The translations under genes were made by a program, and so were the position numbers. Below, piece by piece: positions 35,166 through 48,119 of a stretch of 64,000 nucleotides of DNA; positions within the stretch are counted from its first letter, which is position 1, and every line of letters starts with the position of its first letter. Source of the stretch: Solen grandis (lineage: Eukaryota > Mollusca > Bivalvia > Adapedonta > Solenidae); the NCBI GenBank assembly GCA_021229015.1, contig CM037780.1, forward strand, positions 63,545,323 to 63,609,322, written 5' to 3'. Below the pieces are notes generated by a model. That model did not search any database and was not told where the DNA came from. It worked only from the letters and a program-made list of their open reading frames with translations.

Positions 35166-35875
35166 ACATTCAATGACAATGGCCCTAATGAGATTCTGTA
35201 CAAAGCAGCAACTGGAGCTAACACTTAAGGTGATAAATACCCCAACACTGCTTCACAAAATTGCTCTCCAAAAAGTGACAGAATTTGATACAGCTAATGA
35301 AAACTATGACAATAACAGGGAGATCAAACCGAAACTTTGCAAATCAACCTAAAATGTGCCAATATTCCATTGTGCACTCTGCTACTAATGGTAACATTTT
35401 GGAAAAATATGCTATTGCTCTGAGAACTGGTAAAAGGGAGAATATTCTCCACAAGGTAATAAATTATTGAAAGAAAAAACATTTAACAATATTAAAATAA
35501 TATCATTTTACATCTGTGCTTAGTATAAGTGCAGACAAATAAGATTAAGAAGATAGTAATTACTGAAATCCTTCCATGTAAGTACATGTAATTGTAAGAC
35601 CCAACGTCATGGAGACTTAGAGAAACCCTTGAAAAACAGGACTTCTGTTCTTTAATCCATAATTTATTATAACAAAAAGTGAAATATAAGAGAGAAATCA
35701 ATATCTATTTATCTCCAATAACTATTTGTAAGAGTTTTATTTAAGTCATAAAATGATTCATAAGAAATCTCCATTAAAATGTAGAAATAATTATCTATTA
35801 TCTACTTTCAAGTTAGTTTCATGCAGCTGACTTAACATGTTTACATCCTGATCATTGTGTTTATTCATAAATCAG
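35166..35875. other. Unrecognised stretch with two overlapping short frames
   Basis: Plus-strand frames at 35,029-35,352 and 35,285-35,470 contain a moderately protein-like segment (KQQLELTLKVINTPTLLHKI). I recognise no family and there is no splice context I trust. A decayed mobile-element fragment is possible. Confidence 0.3.
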
Positions 35876-36012
35876 GCAAGACATGCATGACGCGAATAAC
35901 TCTTGCATGTACCCCGGATGGAGGCGAACAACAATTAAGTGGCGACCCGACAAAATTCGAACCACAAACCTGTGACCTGGATTTATGTATCCTACCACTG
36001 AACTCTCTAGGT
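35876..36012 (-). mobile_element. tRNA-like SINE head or fragment
   Basis: On the minus strand, GAGAGTTCAGTGGTAGGATA (A-box-like) is followed by TTTGTGGTTCGAATTTTGTC (B box) with tRNA-like spacing. No body of either main SINE family follows, so this is a third-type or truncated element. Confidence 0.6.
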
Positions 36013-36985
36013 CCTTTTTGATGTCGAATTACAATTGTAAAGTTTTTTACAGTTGTAAATTAACTAATAAGTAAACTATGTCTTGATTGGACATCAGTTG
36101 GTTAATTAGTTATTCATGTTAATTTCTAAAGATAGTAGGCAACAACAAGATGATATCACGAATAAATCAATTAACCATTTTATCTGGCACAGCTATATCT
36201 AGAGGACTAAATACAAGAATCAAATTTAAAAATTCGGTCTTTTTAGGCATTTGACAGATCATGATTATAAATTAATGATGGCTGGATTACTTTTAAGGTT
36301 AACCTTGATATAACATTTTTTCGGCCGTTAGGCCATTTATTTTCACCCTGACTTCCTGTGAAACACACAGTAATGAAGCGAAATAAAACTAGGCTTTTCA
36401 CTGGTTATTATATATTTGCTAAATTCCCATTTGTAATTGTAAAATAAGTCAAAAGAAAAGAAAGGAATTGCGGAAACGAGTTCTTTAGATCTCTGTTTGT
36501 TTTAAAAGTTGAAGTTTTCTTCCCCTGCGAACAATTTAGTCCCGAATAGTAAGACACTGCACCTTTTAAGCTAAACAGAAAGAGTAGAACGCTAAAACAT
36601 AGGAAACACTTAGATTTCGAAATCGATTGTTCGACCCTGACAGATCCTATATTCAACAAGAACGTAACATCCGGTTTCGTTTTGTAGCCCGCGAAAAGAA
36701 GTCTAATGCGCAGATGTTGTAGGGAATAATAGTTAACCAGAAAGTCCACTCTTCATTGTTATGCTTCCCATTGTTTGTATACGACTAATTGAAATATAGG
36801 CCATATCTTATTCTCGTTTCATTATACACCTCATGCCACCATCCAAATTCACGCAAAGTCATGATTATAATGGTAATATGTTGCAAGTACCATGGCTAAT
36901 TGTGAATGGTCATGTTCCAGATCACTCAAACTCCACTGCAGTGGTTATCTCCCCTTACAGTTGCCATCACAAGACTTTTAACTAG
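36013..36985. other. Gene-free stretch
   Basis: The minus-strand 113-residue frame (36,408-36,749) has no recognisable domain and no coding-like bias. Nothing else seen. Confidence 0.5.
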
Positions 36986-37029
36986 ATTTGGTTATTTTCA
37001 ACAAGAGGTTAATGTGACCGACCTTGTGA

Positions 37030-37640
37030 AACAACATCTTCTCCTAAACACTTGACCAGTTTTAATGAAACATAACAGGTATGTTATTTAGGTGGTCCCC
37101 TTTCCAAATTGTTAAAAGAATTGAATTCCATGTGGAATTCTGGTTGCCATAGCAACAGAGATAAAAAAAATCTTCTTCTCAAAATCTAATGGCCAGATTT
37201 CAAAATAATTTGGCACATATCTTCCTTGGATGTGTGTCTACAATAATTCTTCAAACCAAGGGCGGTGCTATTTTCCTTATATGTCTTAAGTAATTTTTTT
37301 TTAAATCTTCTACTCGCTAAATTTCAAAATATTTTGGCACAAATGTTCCTTGGGTAAGTATCTACCAAGATTATACAAATTATTTGGATCCGTGGTATTT
37401 CAAAGAGCTGCACTGACACAGGAATTACACAACTATTAAACCAATAACAAAATCTATTACATGTTAAACCATTCAGACACTAATCATCAAGCTGGTTACC
37501 ACGGCCGAGTATCTTTTTTAAAGATATGTCTTGTTTAGATATCCAACAAATACAATTGTTACTAAATTGTTTCTAGGTGGGAAGATGAAAACTCTGCAAT
37601 GACAAAAAAAATCTTCCTAGCAATTAAAAGACCCATCAAC
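37030..37640 (+). repeat. Tandem repeat, about 135-base period, with an RFX-like X-box
   Basis: Units begin near 37,034, 37,169 and 37,306, with a partial one near 37,600, each with ATCTTCT-CTC then AGATTTCAAAATANTTTGGCA, TTCCTTGGNT and TCTACNANNATT. The end of the first unit holds GTTGCCATAGCAAC at 37,143-37,156, an X-box-like palindrome. Confidence 0.78.
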
Positions 37641-37980
37641 AGTATTTCAATACTACTGGACTATATGTACATGAGTCGGATATTGTGCTGCCTCATTTGA
37701 TATCACAGACAAGTGACATTACCTGTTTACCACAAGTCATCAAATTATCCTGAATCTCAGACATGGGTGTTAATTGAACCAACAACACCTGGGTTAGTGG
37801 AAGGATACTCTAAGTACTTGGCCAACACGACTGATAGGATTACAGTCAGTCAGCAAGAGTCATATATTCCAACAGTTGTTTATTTAGGCCCGTTGAGAAA
37901 CATACTTTATATCAAGTAAGATCTCAAGCCTTCAGCAGATGCCTGCAAATACTTCAAGTAGCCAAAATTATAATGTGTAA
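37641..37980. other. Gene-free stretch
   Basis: A plus-strand 68-residue frame (37,713-37,919) has no recognised motif. Near 37,780-37,830 the text ACACCTGGGTTAGTGGAAGG resembles the tRNA-like modules that follow. Confidence 0.4.
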
Positions 37981-37984
37981 GCAG

Positions 37985-39080
37985 TATGGTAGCTAATCGT
38001 TGGTTGAGCTCAAAACTTGTAAGTGCTGTATTTCAGGTTCAAATCCTGATCTATCTGTTCATTTTCTGCACATGGTTATGTAATGTCCAAGTAGTTACCC
38101 TTGTCGCTGGAGATCTATGTAAACATTCCAAAAACTATATTTGTATGTACTGGTTCTAGTCCTTGGCTAAATGTAGGGCCGTTACAGTAATAATTCTCCA
38201 GCGTATATCACACTTGGGTTTATCAAGAACGTAGATTTATTTTTCATGAACAAATTTTAAATATGGCTTATGCATGGATGTATATCATTAAACTGCCCAA
38301 AAGTATTTCTTATCAGAGAGATATTTGTGTATGTGGTCTGGTGGTTCTTCAACTCTGTATGTTGGGGGTCTGAGTTGGGATCATGCTGATTTTTTACCTG
38401 GTAATATATCAGCCAGTTGGTAATCCTGATTAGTGTGAGATTTGTGTTTACAATCCTAAAGATTAGTCTGTAGAACCCTTAAGCTGTAAGCTGTAAGGTT
38501 TCGAATCATGGTCTGACTGCATATTCTTTTTTTCACCTACATATTGGTTACATTTCGTGCCAAACATGGGGCCATTTTGGTAAAATTTTCGCGTATATGT
38601 CAGCCTTTGGTTTGTCAAGAACATAGCAAATTGATTTGTCTTGTCCTGAATTCAGGTAAACATTCCAAATGTAACTGCTTCGTAAGAGATTAGTGTCAGT
38701 GGTCTGGTAGTATGACCAACCTGTCAGATTGCAAATCCTTGTCTGACCGTTCAATTTTCATACTAGGTAAAATAACAGCCCATTAGTAACCTTTATCAGT
38801 AGGAGATTTGTATTAGCAATTCTGTATATCAGTCTGTGGAGCTCTCGCATTGTATGCCAAGGGTCCTGGGTTTGAATCCTGGTCCTGCTTTACATTCTGT
38901 TTCACCTGGTTACATTTGGTGTCAAAAAAGGGGGTCATTTCAGTATAGTTAATCTGTATTTATCGCCCTTCGGTTTGTCAATAATATAGCAATTTGTTAT
39001 GTCATATGAATTCAGAGACAAATCCCAAATATAGTATGTGGTAAGAGATTTGTGTATGTGCACCCACTCAAGTCCTGTTC
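37985..39080 (+). repeat. Higher-order tandem array of tRNA-like modules
   Basis: Three long units are phased by GGGCC/GTCATTTNNGTA, then CGTATAT and TTTGGTTTGTCAAGAACATAGC-type text at about 38,170, 38,565 and 38,925 (period 360-395). Each unit carries two tRNA-like heads, at about 38,335 and 38,467, then 38,699 and 38,833. The best head has GTGGAGCTCTCGCATTG (A-box-like) and CCTGGGTTTGAATCCTGGTC (B box). None folds into a closed cloverleaf by eye. Confidence 0.72.
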
Positions 39081-39940
39081 TAGCTATACATTTCTCTTAC
39101 CTGATCATTTTGCTCTTACTGTTTTTAAATGTGTTGCCATTGGATTAAAAAAGAAAATAGATATATGTTCTCAGTCCTTTGAGCTTGAGCCCAATAAATT
39201 CAGAATATGAGGTGGGTGTTATTTTCTATGGCCTTTAAATAATCCATAAAGCATTAATAAGTCATTAGAACAAGTGGTCATTATGAATTCATTATGTGAA
39301 GCTATTAACTTAAAAAACAACTTTAACGAGTATGGATTTGAATCATCTGACCTAAATGGTTTAGTAAGATGGTCATAGTTCAAATCCATCTCTGGATTTA
39401 AAGTGTTTTTTGGTTTTTTATGTATATCTCAACTTTATGAAATCTTTGCTAACTCAATGTGATTCTCAATCTCATATCATATCTATCGTTGTTCATAAGC
39501 TAAAGGAAGTTGAAGTGAAGGATGAAAGGACTGATGCATGATAAGAGTACTATTTTTAGTTTAATTATAATTAAGAGAGAGAGAGAGAGAATGAAAAGAA
39601 GAAAGACAGGTGCATAGTTGGTCTGATATGACAAAGCGCGGAAAGAGTAAACGTCGAGATATATTACAGCCTAGTGTACATGCAGGAGTAACCTGGGTTT
39701 TTGCCGGTTATGGTCTTCTTGTTCTTTTGACTGATGTTTGGAAAACATGTTAAAAAAGATTACCTTAACTGCATCTTGCCGTGTGGTCGTTCAACCTCAC
39801 CAGGGCTTTTTCTTTCTATTCTACTTATAGGTCATTTTATCTGCATGGGTAAAAGTTGGAAGATAAAAAAAATCAAAAAAAAAAAAAGTTAATAAATAAA
39901 AATAAAAGCATGAAAATCCTGACTTTAGCAATATGTTTTA
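39081..39940. other. Gene-free stretch with short simple repeats
   Basis: (GA)n at about 39,573-39,591 and A-rich tracts near 39,868-39,905. No coding signal. Confidence 0.6.
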
Positions 39941-39949
39941 TAGTTTTAT

Positions 39950-40225
39950 TAGTTCCCTACCGGTAGGTAACTATAGGTTTGCCCTTCGTCCGTCTGTTCG
40001 TCCGTGTATCCGGAAATCTGGATCCTGTGATAACTTAAAAACTGTTTAAGATATTAATATTATGAGACTTAGTATATGAATAGATGGCAGTATGGAGATT
40101 TGACACCACTTTTTTTTTCTCGGACAAAAATTTCTGGTTGCTATGGTAACGGAAAAATTATGAACCTCACCGGTATGTGATTCATGTGTAGCATGCAACA
40201 CCAGTTTCTTGTTAGTTAGAGTTAG
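39950..40225 (+). repeat. Dispersed repeat with CCGTCTGTTCGTCCG and an X-box-like motif
   Basis: It starts CTACCGGTAGGTAACTATAG, continues TTCGTCCGTCTGTTCGTCCG and CCGGAAATCTGGATCCTGTG, and contains GTTGCTATGGTAAC at 40,137-40,150. I know this style of interspersed repeat from bivalve genomes (memory, not a search). Confidence 0.6.
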
Positions 40226-41205
40226 AAATCTTTTTGCAATCTGAAAATCCTGAAATTCAGGAAATTCCTAAAAACTTTTACCCATGTATCTGTATCACTC
40301 AGGTCAGGTTTAGAAAGAAAAAAATATAATTGGTATAGGTGTTTATAGGATAAATTATGTAAATTTAATAGCAAATATGGTACCTGGTATATTGAAGGAC
40401 TGAGAAAATCAAAACCAAATATATCTTGCCAAATTAAAAAGTCATTTTATTTTGGCAAGATCAACTGAAATAGATCTACTTCGTAGAAAATTCAGGTAAA
40501 CTTTGAAATATGTCTTTCAGTTAAGTAGATTTAAGCGATACGGCATATTTTGAATATCACAAACAAGAGAAAAGAAAAGAAATGGAACCAGTGTGTGAGA
40601 TGGGTTTGGTATTGTAAGAATGTACTACATATTTCAAGTATTTTAGTTGAAACAGTCTTGGTTTGTTTGCCGAAAGCTATTATCTGTTTTTAATCAATAA
40701 TCAAAGGCAAAACATTTTTCGTAAAGAGGATATAACATAATATTTATTTGGTGTTGTCTAATTTTTGTTTCTAAAAATGATACCTTTAGATAAAAAAATT
40801 AACCGGGACGGTAAATTGTGTTTATATTTTGCATAGAGGTGTACGTATAAGCATACAACACAACAATATTGTTTATTTTTCAATTCTTCATAGTGACCAT
40901 TCGGGTGTGACTCCTTAAATTAGGTAGTATATTATTCAAACATCCTGTTGGGCTTCAATCTACCTCTGTGACATTCAGGCACTTAATTGTTATAAACACA
41001 GTATAAAGAAAGCGTCTGACTGATTCGGCAGTCACTATGTGATGTGGTATCAGTAGGGGGTCTCGGAAACAGCAGGGGCCGGTGACTGGTCGGGTGAGGA
41101 ATAAGGGGCACTCAATGGGGATTTCCACTACAGAACACAAAAAATTAGCCCAAATCACGACAATTTCACCGAAATATAGCCTAGAAAATTGTATGGCCAA
41201 GCCAC
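40226..41205. other. Gene-free AT-rich stretch
   Basis: Nothing recognised. Confidence 0.6.
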
Positions 41206-41275
41206 CTTGCGCGCGGGGGGGGGGGGGGGGGGGCACGTATCCCCACCCCCCGTGAATCCGGGCCTGCTCACTGAC
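41206..41275 (-). repeat. G-run inside a dispersed-repeat-like segment
   Basis: GCGCGCGGGGGG extends to about 18 consecutive G, followed by CCCCACCCCCCGTGAATCCG and GGCCTG. The Pro-rich minus-strand frame here is composition. Confidence 0.7.
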
Positions 41276-43830
41276 GTTTGTTTATGGTCAAAAGTAATCG
41301 AACAAATAATTGACTAAACAAAAATAACCATATCAATACTATGTTATTTTTGATATCCATTGGAATTTCCCATAATTGTGTATTTGGTTTCCCATCTCGC
41401 CCGGGTCTCGTTGAAATCTCGTTGTCCGCGTGCGACTTCAAAAAATCTATATTGGCAAAGAATAAGCTGCCAATCTCTGTTTATACGTCTCTGATTTAAA
41501 TTACAAATAGATAATAAAATCTAAAAATTGTGTACACATGACTGTAACTCTCTATATATAGGCCTACAATAAGTATATCTTTTCAGAAAAAAATAATTAG
41601 AGCCAGCTATTGTTATCAGTGTGATTGTTAAAAGAAATAAGAAATAAAAAAAAAACCTTATTGTTTCAAATTTCGTTTAAAAAAAATGAAAGTTTATCCG
41701 CCAAAACTGATGACATTTTGAAACACATCCGATTTCTGATAACTTTTGATGTTATAAGGCTAAAGATTAGTTTCCATATACTCTACAGAATACTATAAAC
41801 CTGTTTTTTTTTCAGCTTTTATTCTCAATAAAAATGTATTATTTTCTTCTTTTACAAATCAAAATCGGCAAATTTGACATCAGACAGATTGGCAATTTGG
41901 CTGTAAATTAGCAGGCATTTAATGCAAGATTTGAAATAAAATATATGAAATAAATATTTAAAAATTACGTGACTTTTCCTGAATTTACCTGCATGTAATT
42001 TCTGTCTGAAATTTGAAATTCTAAGTTATTTAATCCAATATAAACATGAGATATTTATCTATTTAAATTATTAGATTATGGTAACTTGAATACAGTCGCT
42101 TCGACAATATTGAGACAGACGACATTTAGCAGACTGGTACCCTGACCTTTCTGTTTCACTCGGCAAATGTTTGTCAATCAGTGACATGGGCGGAGCAAAT
42201 GTTAGTTGATATGCATACGCAGTATCTTTATTACACATGGACCCTGCATAAACTAATAAGCACCACATGACGTCTGGTATATACGCTGTCGGCGTATAAC
42301 AGAAATAAAGAAGTTTTGTCTTGGTGCACACGGCCATGTTTTTGACGTACGTTCTGGCCCTGATGGGAGACTTTAGCCGAAAGTTATTGGGCGAAGTTTT
42401 TTGACATAAGGCGACATCTTCGCCCAAGTCGCCCTCTAGCTTGATCCCTGTAATCCCAATATGTAATACATATTAACAAGATAAACAATACGCATTACTT
42501 ATCCCACCAATCATATAATAATTAAACTACTATGTATAATTACAAGCTCAATAAAGAGGACATGAAATGTGCAATGTCCAGACCGACGAGCGAAGCGATA
42601 AGTAGGTCATGGCCGATATGTATGTAAACATCATTAAAATACATACATCTACTGACTTACAATCTATTGAATATGATAAATTACACTGGAAACTATTTAA
42701 AAACAAACACAAATCACTTATTTGAAACCCTTAAACAATCACATATAAAAATATCTGTCACTGAAACCTATTACTATCACAACTTGACATTCGATTGCAA
42801 TACCAATTTTGCACATGCGGAAACGGAAGTGTAAAACACTGAATACCTTCCAGAAAATTTTCAATTGATCAACAAAGGATCAAATTTTGAGTTGCTGTAA
42901 AATAACCAAATCGAGCCCTATCTTCAAAAATTTAATATCGTTGGAAAGAGCTCTGCATGGACTAAAAGTTCTGTGCATAATCTCTCCATAAGATATTTTT
43001 AGTTTTGGAGGTATTTAGTGCCAAAGAAAATAAAACAATAATTATAATATGACCTTAATCTTTGCAATATTTCAAAATTTGAATGTGTGGCATCCTTTGT
43101 TACATTAAATTAGACAATCTGTGAAAAATTAAGAATATCGAGAAAAAAACAAACACAAGCTTCAAAAAAACGGAAAACATTATTTTTGTAAATATTGATT
43201 TCTCCAAAATTTGGTGAAGCTTGACCATTCCCAGAAGACAAACCAATCATTTTCTGAAGTCGCCACCCTATATATTCTGTACATATATGTCTTGCAAATC
43301 ATATGCAGCAAACAGAATTCTTCTATCATATCTCAAATAAAAATGGGCATTTTTTTTCGTAGACCTACCCTCATTTGTACATTTTTTGGCAAGGTTCGAA
43401 CATTCAGCCTCTCCTGGCATATTGATTTTCTGGTACCACAATTCCACCATGTTTTATTAGGCTGTCACCAAGAAATAGAATGCAAAACCTCGCATTCGAA
43501 TCAGGAGCGCCCCTTAGTGGCAAACTTCGAAACAAAATTGAAATTTTCTCGACTTTAGGCAAGGTTCAGATACATGTTACCGCGTGTCTAAATTATCACA
43601 ACTATAACTTTCCTCATCCCGCCACACTATCGTGCAAAAAAAAGTTGCTAGAAGAAGAAATAAAAATTAAGAAGAACAATAGGTTTTTGCTCTGCGGCAG
43701 GGGCGAAAACCTAATAAAGTGATGAGTCACGAGGCCATTATTTGCCACATACTTAAAGAAATTAACATATAAGATGTATGATAAAGCAATTTTCATTACT
43801 TCTATTTTTAGATTCATATACAGATATGTT
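41276..43830. other. Gene-free AT-rich stretch
   Basis: Minus-strand frame 42,071-42,427 (118 residues) has ordinary composition and seven Cys but no domain I recognise. Plus-strand frames 43,211-43,558 and 43,480-43,722 likewise. No splice-bounded exon is convincing. Confidence 0.4.
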
Positions 43831-43842
43831 TGTCCAGTCATC

Positions 43843-44074
43843 GAAAGTCGCTGACTTTAACGCTCACTCAGCTCCTCACCGCGTGGGTTCGAATCCCGGC
43901 AGGGTCATTCGGATTTTCATGTGAGGAAGCTTTCCAGATGGCTTGCGGTAGGTCGGTGTTCTACCCGGATGCCTACGTGCATTCGGGGTCTTCCTCCACC
44001 TGTAATTAGCTGGACGTCGCTATATGACTGAAATACTGTCGAAGCGACGGTAAACTCAAACAGTCAAGTCAAGT
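43843..44074 (+). mobile_element. V-SINE-like element, 5'-truncated, with target-site duplication
   Basis: It begins inside the head (GTCGCTGACTTTAACGCTCA), so the A box is missing. It keeps GCGTGGGTTCGAATCCCGGC, CCACCTGTAATTAGCTGGAC, GTCGAAGCGACGG and the GTCAAGTCAAGT tail. CAGTCATC at 43,835-43,842 recurs at 44,075-44,082. This is the expected signature of incomplete reverse transcription. Confidence 0.93.
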
Positions 44075-44082
44075 CAGTCATC

Positions 44083-45100
44083 AAGTAAAACCTTTCCTTA
44101 TCAGTACGAAGTGCGCTCACAGGACAGAATGCGGAAGATGCGATATGCTATGACATAAAAAAATCCCTAATAAACTATAAATATCAACTTTCATGGCTCT
44201 CAATCTAGCAAATAAAACATTCATACTGGAACGTAGTGTATAAATCAACAATTAAAAATTATGGTCTTGCGAACTAAATTGTACTGGCTAGACCTGATGA
44301 GCTACGAGTAAATTGTTATCAAATCTGTTTGCTAATATACAAGGACACGATTTTACACTCGATTTTATACTCAGTGTATATACCCGTTATTGATAGTATA
44401 TTCAATATACCACACCTGTCTACGGAGTCGGGGGGGGGGGGGCATTTCGAGTCGTTGACGATATTCCTACTTCTAGCACGTGCAATAACAAGTACGGATG
44501 CTATTTTGCTACATGGTACATTTTTCTGTACATAACTGTGATCTGAAGATATTAAGTTTATGCTAAATTCAATCACACACCTCTAAAACCCTTAAAAGTA
44601 CATGAATATTCATGTACATATTCAGGACTTGATGAATATCAATTTACTTAACTTTAAAAAGGTATATGATAAAAAATGGAATTTTCTTTCTCTTGCAGAC
44701 TATGCAGAATCCAAGAACTATTATATCTTCCAGGAACTGTCTTCTGGGCAAGACCTGTTTGCCAAGGCGTCAATCTGTGTAAATAAAGCCTTCTGGCTTT
44801 GTCACATTTATTACCCAAGGAAAATTCTAATATTCTGTTTTATCATTCATTTCGATAAAACTGTCTATTCTGGTAGAAAATTGTTCCTTTAGGTAGGTTT
44901 TAAATCATTGTCTTTTTTTAGTTAAATAATTTTGAAAATATCAGGTTTTTAACCAAAGTTAAGACACCTTAAGATGCTTGATATAGAACCTGTTCTTCTT
45001 TAAACCTTTGTCTAATTAAGTATGTAATATCGTTATATCGATGTATGTATACATAATCACAGTTTTCCTTATTTAACAAAGACAAAATTAAAAGGTACTG
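44083..45100. other. Mostly gene-free; one weak candidate terminal exon
   Basis: A 20-base perfect palindrome lies at 44,598-44,617 and a G-run at 44,431-44,442. TTTTCTTTCTCTTGCAG ending at 44,699 is a good-looking 3' splice site, followed by a non-repetitive stretch with AATAAAG at 44,782. The open frame across it (44,602-44,892) starts upstream of the splice site and matches nothing I know. Confidence 0.3.
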
Positions 45101-45101
45101 T

Positions 45102-45318
45102 TATAGCTCCCTTGCTTGACGCTCAGCATATAAGGGTAGTTGCAGGACTGGTTGGCCCGGTGTCAGGATAATGTGACTGGGTGTGGTATCATGCCACATG
45201 TCTACGGCGTGATACTGCAGTGTGGCAGCACTATATCTGTCTCAAATAGACATCGTCTCCAAATGACTGAAATGCCGTCGGTGGGACGTTAAACCCAACA
45301 AACAAACAAACAAAATTA
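45102..45318 (+). mobile_element. Second-family SINE, 5'-truncated
   Basis: It starts in the body (CTCAGCATATAAGGGTAGTT) and runs through GTGTCAGGATAATGTGACTG, TCTGTCTCAAATAGACATCG and CCAAATGACTGAAATGCCGT to GTTAAACCCAACAAAC plus an (AAAC)n tail. Confidence 0.92.
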
Positions 45319-45552
45319 AAAGACTGGATTTAGGGATTTAGAGTCAGTACAGGGACATATGCACTCTAGTAAGAAGAAATGAGTGTCGTATAATAAGCGC
45401 CTAGGAGGAAGTTCGATAACTTTTAGTAATGATAAGTACAGGTCTATGTCTGATAATAATATTCGATGCAGTTAATAGAATGCCTGACTACTCTGATCAC
45501 ACGGTAACCAAAGCCTCCGCACTGAGAACTTAAGTCATTTAAATGTTATTGA
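45319..45552. other. Spacer between two SINEs
   Basis: Nothing recognised. Confidence 0.6.
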
Positions 45553-45740
45553 TATAGCCCCCTTGCTTGATCATAAGAATATAATTATAGGTTAGTTAGA
45601 GAATTTGTTGGCCCGGTTCAGGATAACGTGACTAAATGTTATCATGCTAGTTGTCTATGGCGTGATACCACAGTGAGGCAGCACAAAGTCTCCAAAATGA
45701 CTGGAAATATATCAAAGGGAAACTAAAACCCAGCAAGCGA
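45553..45740 (+). mobile_element. Decayed second-family SINE
   Basis: It is clearly related to 45,102-45,318 but older: GTTCAGGATAACGTGACTAA, TATGGCGTGATACCACAGTG and AAACTAAAACCCAGCAAGC. It has an internal deletion around the TATATCTGTCTC segment. Confidence 0.82.
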
Positions 45741-48115
45741 AAACAACTCTAGTCTTTGTCTCCAATTAAGGAGAATAAGGAGAGAAACATATTAAGTTGT
45801 AATATTTACCATGGACCGAACATCGATATGCTTGTAGTTGTACCACGCTTGATATTCGGAGCACCTCTATTGTTTACAATGTTTAATCATGCCTTTTTGA
45901 CATTTATATAATAGGAATAGTTAAATAATCAAATTGCATACATAAAGAAACAATGTGATTTAATTCACAATTATGTTCTGCTTACTTATAAAAAATAGAA
46001 TTAGTGGAAAACATTGCATGGATAACTAATTGCATACGTTTGATAATATAATGTGCTCACGCGTTTACACATGAGAACACATTTCTATAATCCAGGAGCG
46101 TTTCAAATCGCCAGGGCTTTTCATCCTAAAGCTAAGTGTTTTCTTCAATTTCAAACAATATATTTATTGTGTTTGTGAACATTTCATAATAAACCTTATC
46201 ATTAATGTTACTTTCTTGTGATATTTGATCATGGCGGTGTATTTTCGTCCTCCAATGATAAGTAAAATTGTTTAAACTGCGAAGTGTCGTAAAATTCTAA
46301 AATGGAACGTATTCATTCATACAAACTTTTATGTTTGGGTTATTATTTAGTATAAAGAAGAAAGCAAATATAAAAAAAGAAATAAAAAAGGAAAACAATT
46401 ACGAATAGCAGACAGTTAATAGCGGGTTATAAACAGAATTCATGCGCTGGCGACACGGTTGAAGGTCACGTGCCGCCATGATGACAGCAGGAGTCATGGT
46501 GACATATATTTAAATAAAAAACAAATATGCAGAGCGACTACATGTACTTAATTTGAAAAAGAATTGCGTCATTGATGGGGGATTTAACTAATGGAGAATG
46601 TAGAACAGTTATATGATGTGAAAATCATCATCTGTGAATCATTTCATCCTAGGAAAGTCAAAATAGATAAAAACTCGACATTAAAGCAGAACGGTAATAC
46701 AGACTGTGAAACACTGCATGTATTTATAACGTTCGGTCCGAAACAAGTCATTTAGCATCAAAAAGAAGTGTTTGATACAATCAAAAAAATCGCAAATTCA
46801 GTCAAAATAAATTTCATGAAATCATACGAAGTATTGTTTTAGCTTGTTGCCATCTCTTCAAACAATGGTGCGTAGTTCTTTTTTTTTTTCTGTGTGTATA
46901 GGAATATCTACCAATTAATATCGCTAAAATACTTCATTCGGCACTGTTTTACGACATCATCTATGAATACACGAAGGTCAAACGTAAAATTAGACAACTA
47001 CGTCGAAAAAGATTTTGCGGGGTAGCCTTGAACGCGTCACGGAAAACTGCCTTTCAAATGCAAAGATGGCGCCAAGCCTTGATTTATTTTTGCCCGGAAC
47101 TCATTAAATGAACTATGTCACAATGACATAAAGGAATATAAATGATCCTTCGCAAAGTGCAAGAAGAATATTTTTACCCCTTTTAACAAAAGCAGCGAGA
47201 TGCAGTGTGTAAGTTGTATAAGCTAACATCACTAAAGTATTTCTCCTTGTCGTATTAAATAAAGAACACAGACTGAATTCAGACTGGAAGAAGTAGGTCA
47301 AGGTTAGATGATCTTATGTTTCAGATGCAGTGAGAGTACCACAGGGTTAACTTATTTAATTTTGGAGAGATCATAATGATATTGGTTTCAATTAAGAGCA
47401 TGTGAAATAAATGATATCTTCTAATTAAGGTATTCTGATAACAACTATCAGAAATTGTGTACAGCTCTCGTACATGCTTATTGTACATCGATAAATAAAC
47501 ATGCGTAATTAAGCTGATGCGGTTTATATGGTACTTGTCTCTTTTTATGATATATACATAAATATCATAACAGCAGCTTAAAAATGTGGTCAAAAGTCAG
47601 AGTTCATTTTCTAAAAGCAGATGTTTTCATACAGTGAATAATTCATAGTCGATGTTCGTTTTGACATAGTTCACAAAGTAATATATTTAGAATGCATCTG
47701 ACGTCTCTTCATGTTCAAATAAGTCTTCAATTCGAAAAGGATGCGAAAACTTCTTTTCAATATTATAGGTATATGTATAAATAAATAATATTACTGAAAT
47801 ATATAGACATATGCTAACATTTTGTGAAAGAATTTACTGAATTTTACTGCATGTCTGCTATCACTCAAAACCAACACCTGTGTTTATTTAATGAAGATAT
47901 GAAACTTTTGTCAGAATGTATTTTAATATTGTCTAACAAAACATATTTAAAGCTTTGACTCACCGATGCTCAAAACCTCCTGTTATTATTGCTTTAAAGG
48001 AAATATCAAGAAACAAACTTTCTGAACACATAACAAATTGCTTTCTTTTAATCAAATATAATGTGATTGCCTTTATATACTATGGAGAGGAATTAATATT
48101 ATTTTGATTTTTTTT
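45741..48115. other. Gene-free AT-rich stretch
   Basis: No coding, RNA or repeat landmark recognised. Minus-strand frames at 47,113-47,301 and 47,321-47,593 lack any motif. Confidence 0.55.
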
Positions 48116-48119
48116 TCTA

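Noticed and set aside
37985..39080. CRISPR array
   Set aside because: The units are long, diverged and tRNA-like, and the genome is eukaryotic.
42071..42427. 118-residue minus-strand frame with seven Cys as an exon
   Set aside because: No splice sites, domain or repeat relationship seen; left as unannotated.
44598..44617. GTACATGAATATTCATGTAC perfect palindrome as an operator
   Set aside because: It is isolated with no gene beside it; AT-rich palindromes of this size can arise by chance in 64 kb.
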